Part shown: positions 5,532-12,578 of the stretch, one piece after another
Position numbering within the stretch: the first letter of the stretch is position 1
Layout: every line of letters starts with the position of its first letter
Assembly: GCA_021735105.1 (NCBI GenBank)
Contig: JAIPHS010000010.1
Location: 1-19,346, forward strand
DNA from: Candidatus Omnitrophota bacterium
Lineage (GTDB): Bacteria > Omnitrophota > Gorgyraeia > Duberdicusellales > 4484-171
Direction: 5' to 3'
Length of the DNA: 19,346 nt
Notes under the pieces: model-generated
What the model was told of the DNA's origin: nothing
Database searches by the model: none
The model's input: the letters and a program-made list of their open reading frames with translations, nothing else
Position numbers and translations under genes: made by a program

Positions 5532-7850
5532 TTGAAAAACAGATTATCTATAATATTTGTCATGAAAAAAATAGTTTTCGCTTTTATTTTTTTAGGATTG
5601 GCAGTTTTTCCTTTATCCGGTTATGCTCAGGATGTAATTTCTCAAATCCAGATAGAAGGCAATGATTTGGTTAGTGACGCAAAAATAATTTCTGAAATTA
5701 AAGTTAAAACCGGCCAGCCTTTTAATGAAGATATGGTTAACGAAGATATAAAGAACCTTTATCAGACTGGATTCTTTCAGGAAGTGTCTACAGAGACTAA
5801 AAAAGATGATGAAGGTGTAGTATTGATTTTTCAAGTGGAAGAAAAACCGGTAATAAATGAAATAACTATTGAAGGCCAAAGATATATTAGAAAAAAACAT
5901 ATTCTCGATGAAATTGAATTAAGCGAGGGTAACTTTGTTGATGAATACCGGCTTAGGCAAGCAGTTAAAAAAATAGAAGATCTTTATGATAAAAAAGGAT
6001 TTTCTCAAGCAGTAATAAATTACCAAATAATACCTGCTCAAGGTCAAAAAGTTGACCTAAAGTTTACCATAGTTGAAAAGGGTGTAGTTAAAGCCAGGTC
6101 TGTTAAGATCGAAGGGAATAAGAGTTTTTCCGATGATCGGATCAAGAAGTTAATGAAAACCCGTAAAGCTTGGTTGTTTAATAAGGGAGTATTTAAGGAT
6201 GATATATTTAAAGATGACTTAAAAAGGATAAGAGGTTTTTATCAGCATAGCGGGTTTACTGATGTTTTTGTTGATTCAGAAGTTGATTTTAGAAAAAAGG
6301 GTGTTTATATAACTTTAACCGTTGATGAAGGAAAGAAGTACCATATAGGACAAATTGATATCACCGGCAATAAAGAGATTGATATTGGAGAAATTCGCGA
6401 AAAATTAACAATTTCAAAAGAAGATATATTTAGTAAGGAAGCAATCTACCAGGGTTCGTCGCAAATTAGGCAGTTATATGTAGATAAAGGCTACATTTTT
6501 GCTCAAGCCGAACCAGTCAGTGTCTTAAATCCGGATACAAAAAAGATTGATGTGACCTATCAGATAACCGAAAGTTATGTTGCTTATGTTGAAGATATTC
6601 AGATAAAAGGCAATGAAAAGACCAAGGGTGAAGTTATAAGAAGAGAGTTAAAGGTATATCCGGGCCAAAAATTTGACGGCCTAAAGATGCGAAAAACCAA
6701 ACAGAATTTAGAAAACTTAGGATTTTTTGAAGATATAAGGTTTAGGACTGAACCTGGTTCAGAAAAGGATAAAGTAGATTTGGTTGTAGATGTAACCGAA
6801 GCAAAAACCGGTTATTTCAGCTTTGGCGGAGGCTATAGTTCTATTGAAGAATTTATTGGATTTGTTGAGCTGCGCCAGAGAAACTTTGATTATCAAAATT
6901 GGCAAACCCTTACCGGTGCCGGACAAGATTTAACTTTAAAGGCCAGTTTGGGAACGCTTACCAGCCGTTATCAATTAAGTTTTACTAATCCCTGGATTTT
7001 TGACAAGCCGATATCTTTTGGTTTTGATGCCTATAAAAAAGGCCATGACCAGGATGATGATGTGGGTTATGCTTATTCTGAAGATATAACCGGAGGTGCG
7101 CTGCGTTTAGGAAAAAGATTTACTGATAGACTAAGCGGAAGGGCTGCTTACCGATTTGAGAATGTAGATATCAGCGATACCGAAGGTGCTAGTCAGTCAA
7201 TAAAAGACGAAGATGGCAGTAATAATTTGAGCAGCGTAGAGTTTTCTTTAGCTTATGACAGTAGAGATAATGTTTTTTCACCGCGGACCGGTATTTATTT
7301 TTCTAATTCTATCCAGTTAACCGGAAGTTTTTTAGGCGGGGATAAAGATTTTACCAAATATAATAGCAGGCTAAGCCTTTATTTTCCAACTTTTAACGAT
7401 TCAGTAATTGAAACTCGGTTTCGGGTTGGGTTTGCTGATCCTTTTTCTGACACCGAAGATGTGCCCATTTATGAAAGGTTTTTTGCCGGGGGTGCCTCAA
7501 CTATCAGGGGCTATCATGAAAGAAAGGTTGGTCCTACCACTGAGGATGGTGAGTATGATCCACTTGGCGGTGAGGCTTTATTTGTGGCTAATATTGAATA
7601 TACTTATCCTTTAGCTGACTTTTTAAAAGTCGCTGCCTTTTATGATGTTGGTAATGTCTGGAAAAAAAATAGTGATTTTTTTCAAACTGAAGAAGACCGT
7701 GAGGCTTTTTATTCTAGTGTAGGCCTAGGCCTGCGGGTTAAAACTCCGATTGGGCCGGTAAGTGTAGATTACGGTTGGCCGCTTGATAAGGAACCGGGTG
7801 AAGACGGCAAAGAAGGAAGGTTTCACTTTAGCGTGAGTAGAGGCTTTTAA
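5532..7850 (+). CDS. bamA: Outer-membrane protein assembly factor BamA (Omp85)
   Basis: Central component of the machine that folds beta-barrel proteins into the outer membrane. About 772 residues from the chosen TTG. A signal peptide with the hydrophobic run IVFAFIFLGLAVFPLSGYA ends before QDVISQIQIEG. Five POTRA domains can be traced at about residues 35-103, 105-184, 185-266, 267-348 and 349-423, several starting with an I-x-I-x-G-N pattern. The 16-strand barrel starts around 426 (GYFSFGGGYSS) and includes TIRGYHE near 656, the conserved (V/I)RGY/F loop-6 motif. The last residue is Phe, as expected for barrel insertion. The start could instead be ATG 5562. skp follows, as in E. coli bamA-skp-lpxD. 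Confidence 0.95.
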   Translation: MKNRLSIIFVMKKIVFAFIFLGLAVFPLSGYAQDVISQIQIEGNDLVSDAKIISEIKVKTGQPFNEDMVNEDIKNLYQTGFFQEVSTETKKDDEGVVLIFQVEEKPVINEITIEGQRYIRKKHILDEIELSEGNFVDEYRLRQAVKKIEDLYDKKGFSQAVINYQIIPAQGQKVDLKFTIVEKGVVKARSVKIEGNKSFSDDRIKKLMKTRKAWLFNKGVFKDDIFKDDLKRIRGFYQHSGFTDVFVDSEVDFRKKGVYITLTVDEGKKYHIGQIDITGNKEIDIGEIREKLTISKEDIFSKEAIYQGSSQIRQLYVDKGYIFAQAEPVSVLNPDTKKIDVTYQITESYVAYVEDIQIKGNEKTKGEVIRRELKVYPGQKFDGLKMRKTKQNLENLGFFEDIRFRTEPGSEKDKVDLVVDVTEAKTGYFSFGGGYSSIEEFIGFVELRQRNFDYQNWQTLTGAGQDLTLKASLGTLTSRYQLSFTNPWIFDKPISFGFDAYKKGHDQDDDVGYAYSEDITGGALRLGKRFTDRLSGRAAYRFENVDISDTEGASQSIKDEDGSNNLSSVEFSLAYDSRDNVFSPRTGIYFSNSIQLTGSFLGGDKDFTKYNSRLSLYFPTFNDSVIETRFRVGFADPFSDTEDVPIYERFFAGGASTIRGYHERKVGPTTEDGEYDPLGGEALFVANIEYTYPLADFLKVAAFYDVGNVWKKNSDFFQTEEDREAFYSSVGLGLRVKTPIGPVSVDYGWPLDKEPGEDGKEGRFHFSVSRGF

Positions 7851-7880
7851 CATCCTCATATGAAAAAGCTAGAGGATGTT
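7849..7880 (+). other. 9-bp hairpin overlapping the bamA stop
   Basis: AACATCCTC (7849-7857) and GAGGATGTT (7872-7880) are perfect inverted repeats with a 14-nt loop. The left arm includes two bases of the bamA stop codon. No T-tract follows, so it may set the 3' end or stability of the bamA message rather than terminate transcription. Confidence 0.45.
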
Positions 7881-7881
7881 T

Positions 7882-7920
7882 GATTGCACAGATTAAAATC
7901 AGATTAACACAGATTAAATT
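7882..7920 (+). repeat. CAGATTAA direct repeats before skp
   Basis: CAGATTAA occurs three times at about 10-bp spacing, preceded by GATTGCA. Such CACAGATTAA arrays are, from general experience, a common dispersed intergenic repeat type in several bacterial phyla. It ends right at the skp Shine-Dalgarno. Confidence 0.5.
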
Positions 7921-7927
7921 AAGGAGG
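7921..7927 (+). promoter_or_regulatory. Shine-Dalgarno deciding the skp start
   Basis: AAGGAGG is 6 nt before ATG 7934. An in-frame start at 7880 would translate the repeat and spoil the signal peptide, so 7934 is preferred. Confidence 0.85.
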
Positions 7928-7933
7928 TTTGTG

Positions 7934-8437
7934 ATGAAAAAGTTTTTGGGAGTTTTTTTAGTAGCAGTAGCTGTTTTTAGTTTTAGTGCATCTAGTTTTG
8001 CAAAAGACCTAAAGATTGGCTATGTTGATACAATTGAAGTTTTTAATGAATATCAAAGAACGAAAGAAGAAGATAAACAGCTTGAGGCAAAAAAGGAAAA
8101 AGCTAAAGAGAGTTTAGAAACAAGAGAAAAAGAGATTCAAAAGATACAAAGTAAGTTAGAGGTATTAAAAGAGGATAAGCAAGAGGCAGAAAGAGCCAAA
8201 CTACAGGAAAAAATGAAAGAGTATAGAGATATACGCCAAAAAGAGTTTACTGACATTAAAAAAGAAAGGGATGAGATGATGAAAGATATCATAGAAGATA
8301 TCGATCAGACAATTAAAGATTACGCCGAGTCGAACAACTATGATTTAGTTGTTAATGGCAATAGTGTTTTATATGGCCTAGAGAGTAACGACTTGACTGA
8401 CAAAATTCTTACAATCATCAATAAGAAATATAAATAA
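7934..8437 (+). CDS. skp: Periplasmic chaperone Skp/OmpH family
   Basis: Holds unfolded outer-membrane proteins in the periplasm on the way to BamA. The protein is 167 residues. A signal peptide MKKFLGVFLVAVAVFSFSASSFA is predicted to be cleaved after Ala23. The mature part starts with DLKIGYVDTIEVFNEYQRTK, the family's IGYVDxxxVF pattern, followed by a long Glu/Lys-rich helical stretch (about residues 45-125), the tentacle coiled coil. The end, YDLVVNGNSVLYGLESNDLTDKILTIINKKY, is the usual strand-plus-helix close. Placed between bamA and lpxD as in proteobacteria. Confidence 0.93.
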   Translation: MKKFLGVFLVAVAVFSFSASSFAKDLKIGYVDTIEVFNEYQRTKEEDKQLEAKKEKAKESLETREKEIQKIQSKLEVLKEDKQEAERAKLQEKMKEYRDIRQKEFTDIKKERDEMMKDIIEDIDQTIKDYAESNNYDLVVNGNSVLYGLESNDLTDKILTIINKKYK

Positions 8438-8483
8438 GGCTTTTAATTTTTACAAATTAAGTTAACTAAAACTATTAAAACAG

Positions 8484-9512
8484 ATGAATTACAAGCTTTC
8501 ACAAATAAGTGAAATAGTAGGGGGAGGGCTTTCGGGTGATCCAGAAATTGTTATTACCGGAATATCAGGGATAAAAGAAGCTAATTCAGGTGATATAACT
8601 TTTTTAGCTAATCCGAAATATTCTTCCCTGTTAGATTCTACCAAAGCTTCTGCTATTATTACTTCAAGGGATGTTTCTTCGTCCCGGCCGTTAATTAAAA
8701 CTGATAATCCATCGGTTGCCTTTGCTAAGGTAGTTAATTTAGCTTTAGGCCAAAACCGCAAGCATCCTCAGGGGATAAGCTCAAACTCACTTATAGACAG
8801 GGGTGCGAAAGTAGCATCTTCTGCCGCAGTAGGCCCTTTTACCTTTATTGAAGAGGGGGCAGAGATAGGTGAAGGTTCAATTATTTACGGAGGTTGTTTT
8901 ATCGGCCACAAGGTAAAGATTGGGAAGAGATGCTTGATCTATCCAAATGTTACTATTCGGGAAAAAACAGAGATTGGCGATAATGTTATAGTTCATTCCG
9001 GAACAGTTATCGGCAGTGATGGTTTTGGGTTTGAAGCTACTGACGGCATAAGGCAAAAAATACCGCAAATTGGTATAGTTAAGATTGAAGATAATGTTGA
9101 GATTGGAGCTAATGTTACAATTGATAGAGCCCGTTTTGATAAAACCACTATTGGCCAAGGGACAAAAATTGATAATTTAGTCCAGATTGCCCATAATGTT
9201 ATAGTGGGTAGGGATTGTGTTATTGTAGCCCAGGTAGGCATATCAGGAAGTACTAGCGTAGAAGATGGTGTTATTTTGGCCGGCCAAGCAGGTATTGTCG
9301 GGCATATCAAAATTGGGGAACGAGCTATTGTCGCGGCTCAAGCCGGTGTAACTAAGTCTGTTGCTGCCAAGACAAAAGTTTCAGGGTACCCTGCTAAGCC
9401 GCATCGGCAAGCTGCTAAAGTTAATGCCTGTATTCAAAGGTTACCGGAACTTAACAAGAAAGTTAAAGAACTAGAAAATAAAATAAAATCATTAGAAGAG
9501 AGCAAAGAATGA
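8484..9512 (+). CDS. lpxD: UDP-3-O-(3-hydroxyacyl)glucosamine N-acyltransferase
   Basis: Third step of lipid A synthesis: N-acylation of UDP-3-O-acyl-glucosamine with hydroxyacyl-ACP. The 342-residue length is normal. The N-terminal uridine-binding domain covers about residues 1-100 (ITFLANPKYSSLL). A left-handed beta-helix of hexapeptide repeats runs from about 108 to 310. The segment HSGTVIGSDGFGFE and the stretch IGANVTIDRARFDKT, then VQIAHNVIVG, are LpxD hallmarks, and the His in IAHNV matches the catalytic base. A C-terminal helix ends in a Leu/Lys/Glu coiled coil. There is no strong Shine-Dalgarno. The stop overlaps the lpxC start by 4 nt (ATGA). Confidence 0.96.
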   Translation: MNYKLSQISEIVGGGLSGDPEIVITGISGIKEANSGDITFLANPKYSSLLDSTKASAIITSRDVSSSRPLIKTDNPSVAFAKVVNLALGQNRKHPQGISSNSLIDRGAKVASSAAVGPFTFIEEGAEIGEGSIIYGGCFIGHKVKIGKRCLIYPNVTIREKTEIGDNVIVHSGTVIGSDGFGFEATDGIRQKIPQIGIVKIEDNVEIGANVTIDRARFDKTTIGQGTKIDNLVQIAHNVIVGRDCVIVAQVGISGSTSVEDGVILAGQAGIVGHIKIGERAIVAAQAGVTKSVAAKTKVSGYPAKPHRQAAKVNACIQRLPELNKKVKELENKIKSLEESKE

Positions 9513-10816
9513 ATAAACAAAAAACTATTAAGAGTAAATTTTTCCTAGAAGGTAGAGGGCTTCATACCGGAGAAGTTACAAAACTTGAGTTTCTTCCCGC
9601 GCCAGCAGGTACCGGGATTGTCTTTATTAAGCAAGATGTTAATCCGCCCAGCTTAATTAAAGGAGATTTTAATTCAATTGATGATTTTAATAAATTCCCC
9701 CGTCGAACTTCTATCGGATCGGAAGATAATCATATTCAAACTATAGAGCATCTTATGGCTTCTTTTTCTCTCTTGGGTGTTGATAATATTCAAATTAATA
9801 TCTGGGGTAGTGAGATACCGGGCCTAGACGGCAGCGCTAAAGAATTTGTAAAAAGAATAGAAGAAGTAGGTTTAGTCCAGCAAGAGGGCGCCAGAGATGT
9901 TTTAACAGTTAAAGAACCTATATGGCTAAAAGAAGGTGATAGTTCGATTGTACTTTTACCTTCTCAGGAGTTTCGCATTTCTTACGGCCTAGATTATGAA
10001 AATGTAAAAATTGGTTCTGGTTTTGCTGATATAGTTTTAGCTGAAGGTGTTTTAGATAAAATTTATGAGGCCAGGACATTTTGCCTTAAAAATGAAGTAG
10101 ATGATTTGCTTAAGATGGGGTTAGGCAAAGGCGCGGATTATAAAAATACCCTGGTTGTTTCAGACCAAGGAGTTGTAGATAATAAATTAAGATTTCCTGA
10201 TGAATTTATAAAGCATAAGATATTAGATTTAATAGGTGACCTTTATTTAGCCGGCCCGATTAAAACTCATATTATTGCAGTAAGAAGCGGGCACCACCTA
10301 AATATGAGATTACTCCAAAAGCTGCGTAAATACAAGCAAAGGGTAAATAATGCCGGAGTTCAATCGAGGTCGGGATATATCCCAGAAAATGCTGAGCTTG
10401 ATAGCGAAGAGATAATGAAAATACTTCCGCATCGTTATCCTTTTCTTTTGGTAGATAGGGTAGTTGAGTTGGATAGAGGCAAAAGAGCCGTAGGCATTAA
10501 AAATGTTACTATGAATGAATATTTTTTTCAGGGGCATTTTCCTAATAAGCCGGTTATGCCGGGAGTACTTTTAGTTGAAGCTATGGCCCAAGTGGGTGGC
10601 GTGCTTATGCTGGCCTGTCCGGAGCATCGCGGAAAATTAGCTTATTTTATGGCAGCTGATAAAGTAAAATTTAGAAAAACAGTTTTACCCGGGGATCAAT
10701 TAGTAATGGAAGTATGGACAAAAAAAATTCGGAGTAGAACCGGTAAAGTAGAAGCTAAGGCTAGAATAGGCGGTAAAGTAGCAGCTGAAGCTGAGCTTAT
10801 GTTTTCACTAGTGTAG
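9509..10816 (+). CDS. lpxC/fabZ: Fused LpxC deacetylase - FabZ dehydratase
   Basis: A single 435-residue frame joins two enzymes. Residues 1 to about 278 are LpxC, the zinc deacetylase that commits UDP-3-O-acyl-GlcNAc to lipid A: TIEHLMA gives the zinc ligand His81, KHKILDLIGDL gives His236 and Asp240, and SGHHLN gives the catalytic His262. EARTFCL is the usual (E)ARTF segment. A linker of about 25 residues (279-300) leads into FabZ, which dehydrates 3-hydroxyacyl-ACP: ILPHRYPFLLVDRV, then GHFPNKPVMPGVLLVEAMAQ with catalytic His343 and Glu357. All key residues of both are present, so both halves look active. Such fusions are known in Bacteroidetes. It occupies the lpxD-fabZ-lpxA position of E. 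coli. Confidence 0.95.
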   Translation: MNKQKTIKSKFFLEGRGLHTGEVTKLEFLPAPAGTGIVFIKQDVNPPSLIKGDFNSIDDFNKFPRRTSIGSEDNHIQTIEHLMASFSLLGVDNIQINIWGSEIPGLDGSAKEFVKRIEEVGLVQQEGARDVLTVKEPIWLKEGDSSIVLLPSQEFRISYGLDYENVKIGSGFADIVLAEGVLDKIYEARTFCLKNEVDDLLKMGLGKGADYKNTLVVSDQGVVDNKLRFPDEFIKHKILDLIGDLYLAGPIKTHIIAVRSGHHLNMRLLQKLRKYKQRVNNAGVQSRSGYIPENAELDSEEIMKILPHRYPFLLVDRVVELDRGKRAVGIKNVTMNEYFFQGHFPNKPVMPGVLLVEAMAQVGGVLMLACPEHRGKLAYFMAADKVKFRKTVLPGDQLVMEVWTKKIRSRTGKVEAKARIGGKVAAEAELMFSLV

Positions 10817-10818
10817 TC

Positions 10819-10931
10819 TGTCATTACGAGGAGCAAAGCGACGAAGTAATCTTTAATAAATATGGCAGAGATTGCTTCGCCTTTGGCAAGAGGGCAGAGT
10901 AATAGCACGGTTGTCAAGAACTCGCAATGAC
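10819..10931 (+). repeat. MITE-like inverted repeat between lpxC/fabZ and lpxA
   Basis: About 113 bp with nested inverted repeats. The ends are GTCATTACGAG (10820-10830) and CTCGCAATGAC (10921-10931). Inside, GCGACGAAGTAATCT (10838-10852) faces AGATTGCTTCGC (10869-10880). The GTCATTGCGAG...GAAGCAATCT word set is a well known dispersed intergenic repeat type in bacterial genomes. No coding signal of its own; it interrupts an otherwise tight operon. Confidence 0.75.
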
Positions 10932-10976
10932 GCTGAGACATAGAATTGCAGGAGAAATAATTTTAGAAGTCATAAA

Positions 10977-11756
10977 ATGGAAAATAATATTGACTCTAGA
11001 GCTATAGTAGACTCTTCAGCAAAAATAGGAGAAGGGGTAAAAATCGGCCCTTATGCAATTGTTTCTAAGGATGCTGAAATAGGTAGGGGAACAACTATTG
11101 AACCGTTTGCCCAAATCCTAGGGCAGACTAAGGTAGGTTCTAATTGTCATATTTTTTCTCAGGCTGTTGTTGGCAGTATTCCTCAAGATTTGAAGTATAA
11201 AGGGGAAAAAAGCTATTTGGTTATAGGAGATAACAATAAAATTAGAGAATTTGTTACTATTAACCCTGGTACAGAAAAAGACGCTAAGACTATAATTGGT
11301 GATAATAATTTAATCATGGCTTATTCTCATATTGCTCATGACTGTGTTATCGGCGATGAAAATGTTTTAGCTAATGGGGCTACCTTAGCTGGTTATGTAG
11401 ATGTGGGGGATAGTGTTGTGGTGGGCGGCCTTGTGGCTATTCATCAATTTTGCCGCCTGGGAGATTATTCTATAGTTGGAGGATGTTCTAAAGTTGTCCA
11501 GGATGTACCCCCATATTCGATGTGTGACGGCCATCCAGCAGTTGTCAGAGCTTTGAATTCTATCGGCTTAAAAAGAAAAAACTTTTCGCCTTCAGCCATT
11601 AAAGACTTAAAAAAAGCGTTTAAAATACTTTTTTTTAGCGACCATCCTTTTGATGAAGCAAAAAAAGTTACAGAAGAGACGATTGGTTCAGTTGATTCGG
11701 TAAAGTTTTTACTCGATTTTATATCAAGCTCCAAACGAGGCATAGGCAAAAAATAA
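10977..11756 (+). CDS. lpxA: UDP-N-acetylglucosamine acyltransferase
   Basis: First step of lipid A synthesis: 3-O-acylation of UDP-GlcNAc by hydroxyacyl-ACP. The protein is 259 residues. The beta-helix covers about residues 1-185, with DLKYKGE near 71-77 and INPGTE near 95-100 as LpxA signatures. MAYSHIAHDC contains His118 and the catalytic His121. HQFCRLGDYSIVGG, then PPYSMCDGHPAVVRALNSIGLKRK, marks the end of the helix and the start of the C-terminal helical domain. A weak AGAAG at about 10965 precedes the start. The gap to lpxC/fabZ is filled by a MITE-like repeat. Confidence 0.97.
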   Translation: MENNIDSRAIVDSSAKIGEGVKIGPYAIVSKDAEIGRGTTIEPFAQILGQTKVGSNCHIFSQAVVGSIPQDLKYKGEKSYLVIGDNNKIREFVTINPGTEKDAKTIIGDNNLIMAYSHIAHDCVIGDENVLANGATLAGYVDVGDSVVVGGLVAIHQFCRLGDYSIVGGCSKVVQDVPPYSMCDGHPAVVRALNSIGLKRKNFSPSAIKDLKKAFKILFFSDHPFDEAKKVTEETIGSVDSVKFLLDFISSSKRGIGKK

Positions 11757-11765
11757 GGTATTTAT

Positions 11766-12578
11766 ATGCAAATAGGCATTATCGCCGGAAGCAAAAACCT
11801 TCCTTTACTTTTAGCTAAAAGAATTTTAAGAAATAAAAAGTTTACAAAAATAGCAGGAGTTTGTTTTAAGGGAGAGACTTCTTCTAAGTTTTGCAAATAT
11901 GTTGAAAATCCTTTATGGGTGAAGGTTGGTAAATTAAAAGATTTAAGAGAAGCGATAAAAAGCCAAAAGATTAAAAATTGGATAATGGCAGGCCAAATTA
12001 ATCCTTTAAATATTTTTAGAGAAAAGAATTGGGATAATGAGCTAAAAAAAATAATTAGAAAAGAAACAAATTTTTGCCCGCATACGATTTTTAAAGTAAT
12101 AATTAATTACCTGGAAAACGAAGCAATAAATTTTCTAGATTCTACTCTTTATCTAAGTGATGACCTCGCAAAAGAAGGATTAATGAACGGCCTTAATCTT
12201 TCTGATAAAATTAAAAAAAATGTTGAATTTGGATTAGACAAAATATCTAAATTTGTCGAAATTGATATAGGGCAAACTCTGATTGTAAAAAATAATGCCG
12301 TTGTTGCTATAGAATCTTTGGAAGGAACTGATAATACTATAAAAAGAGGCGCTAGAATAGCAGGCCCAGGGGCGGTTATTTTAAAGTTTGCTAAAAAGAC
12401 ACAAGATTTACGTTTTGATGTTCCGGTTGTCGGCCTTTCAACTTTAAAGTTGGCTAAATCAGTTAAAGCGGCTTGTGTAGCTTTAGAGGCAGATAAAACT
12501 ATAATTTTAAATAAAGAAAAGTTTTTGAATTTAAGTAAAAAATGGAAAATTCCCGTAATCGGATTAACGCGAAAGTAA
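11766..12578 (+). CDS. lpxI: UDP-2,3-diacylglucosamine pyrophosphatase LpxI (DUF1009)
   Basis: Hydrolyses UDP-2,3-diacylglucosamine to lipid X and UMP, the job done by the unrelated LpxH in E. coli. The protein is 270 residues, typical for LpxI. It opens IGIIAGSKNLPLLLAK and contains WIMAGQINP, IDIGQTLIVKNNAVVAIESLEGTDNTIKRG and TQDLRFDVPVVGLSTL, the last with the probable catalytic Asp218. It starts 9 nt after lpxA. The 3' end overlaps the next gene by 37 nt. lpxB, which normally follows, is not here. Confidence 0.93.
   Translation: MQIGIIAGSKNLPLLLAKRILRNKKFTKIAGVCFKGETSSKFCKYVENPLWVKVGKLKDLREAIKSQKIKNWIMAGQINPLNIFREKNWDNELKKIIRKETNFCPHTIFKVIINYLENEAINFLDSTLYLSDDLAKEGLMNGLNLSDKIKKNVEFGLDKISKFVEIDIGQTLIVKNNAVVAIESLEGTDNTIKRGARIAGPGAVILKFAKKTQDLRFDVPVVGLSTLKLAKSVKAACVALEADKTIILNKEKFLNLSKKWKIPVIGLTRK

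Noticed and set aside
8443..8460. TTAATTT/AAATTAA hairpin between skp and lpxD as a terminator
   Set aside because: All A-T 7-bp stem without a T-tract after it; expected by chance in such AT-rich DNA.
10696..10941. Minus-strand ORF encoding 81 residues across lpxC/fabZ end and the gap
   Set aside because: It is a shadow of FabZ plus a translated MITE-like repeat.
11465..11749. Minus-strand ORFs inside lpxA, lpxI, lpxD and the SpoIID gene
   Set aside because: All lie opposite well supported genes and show no family motif.
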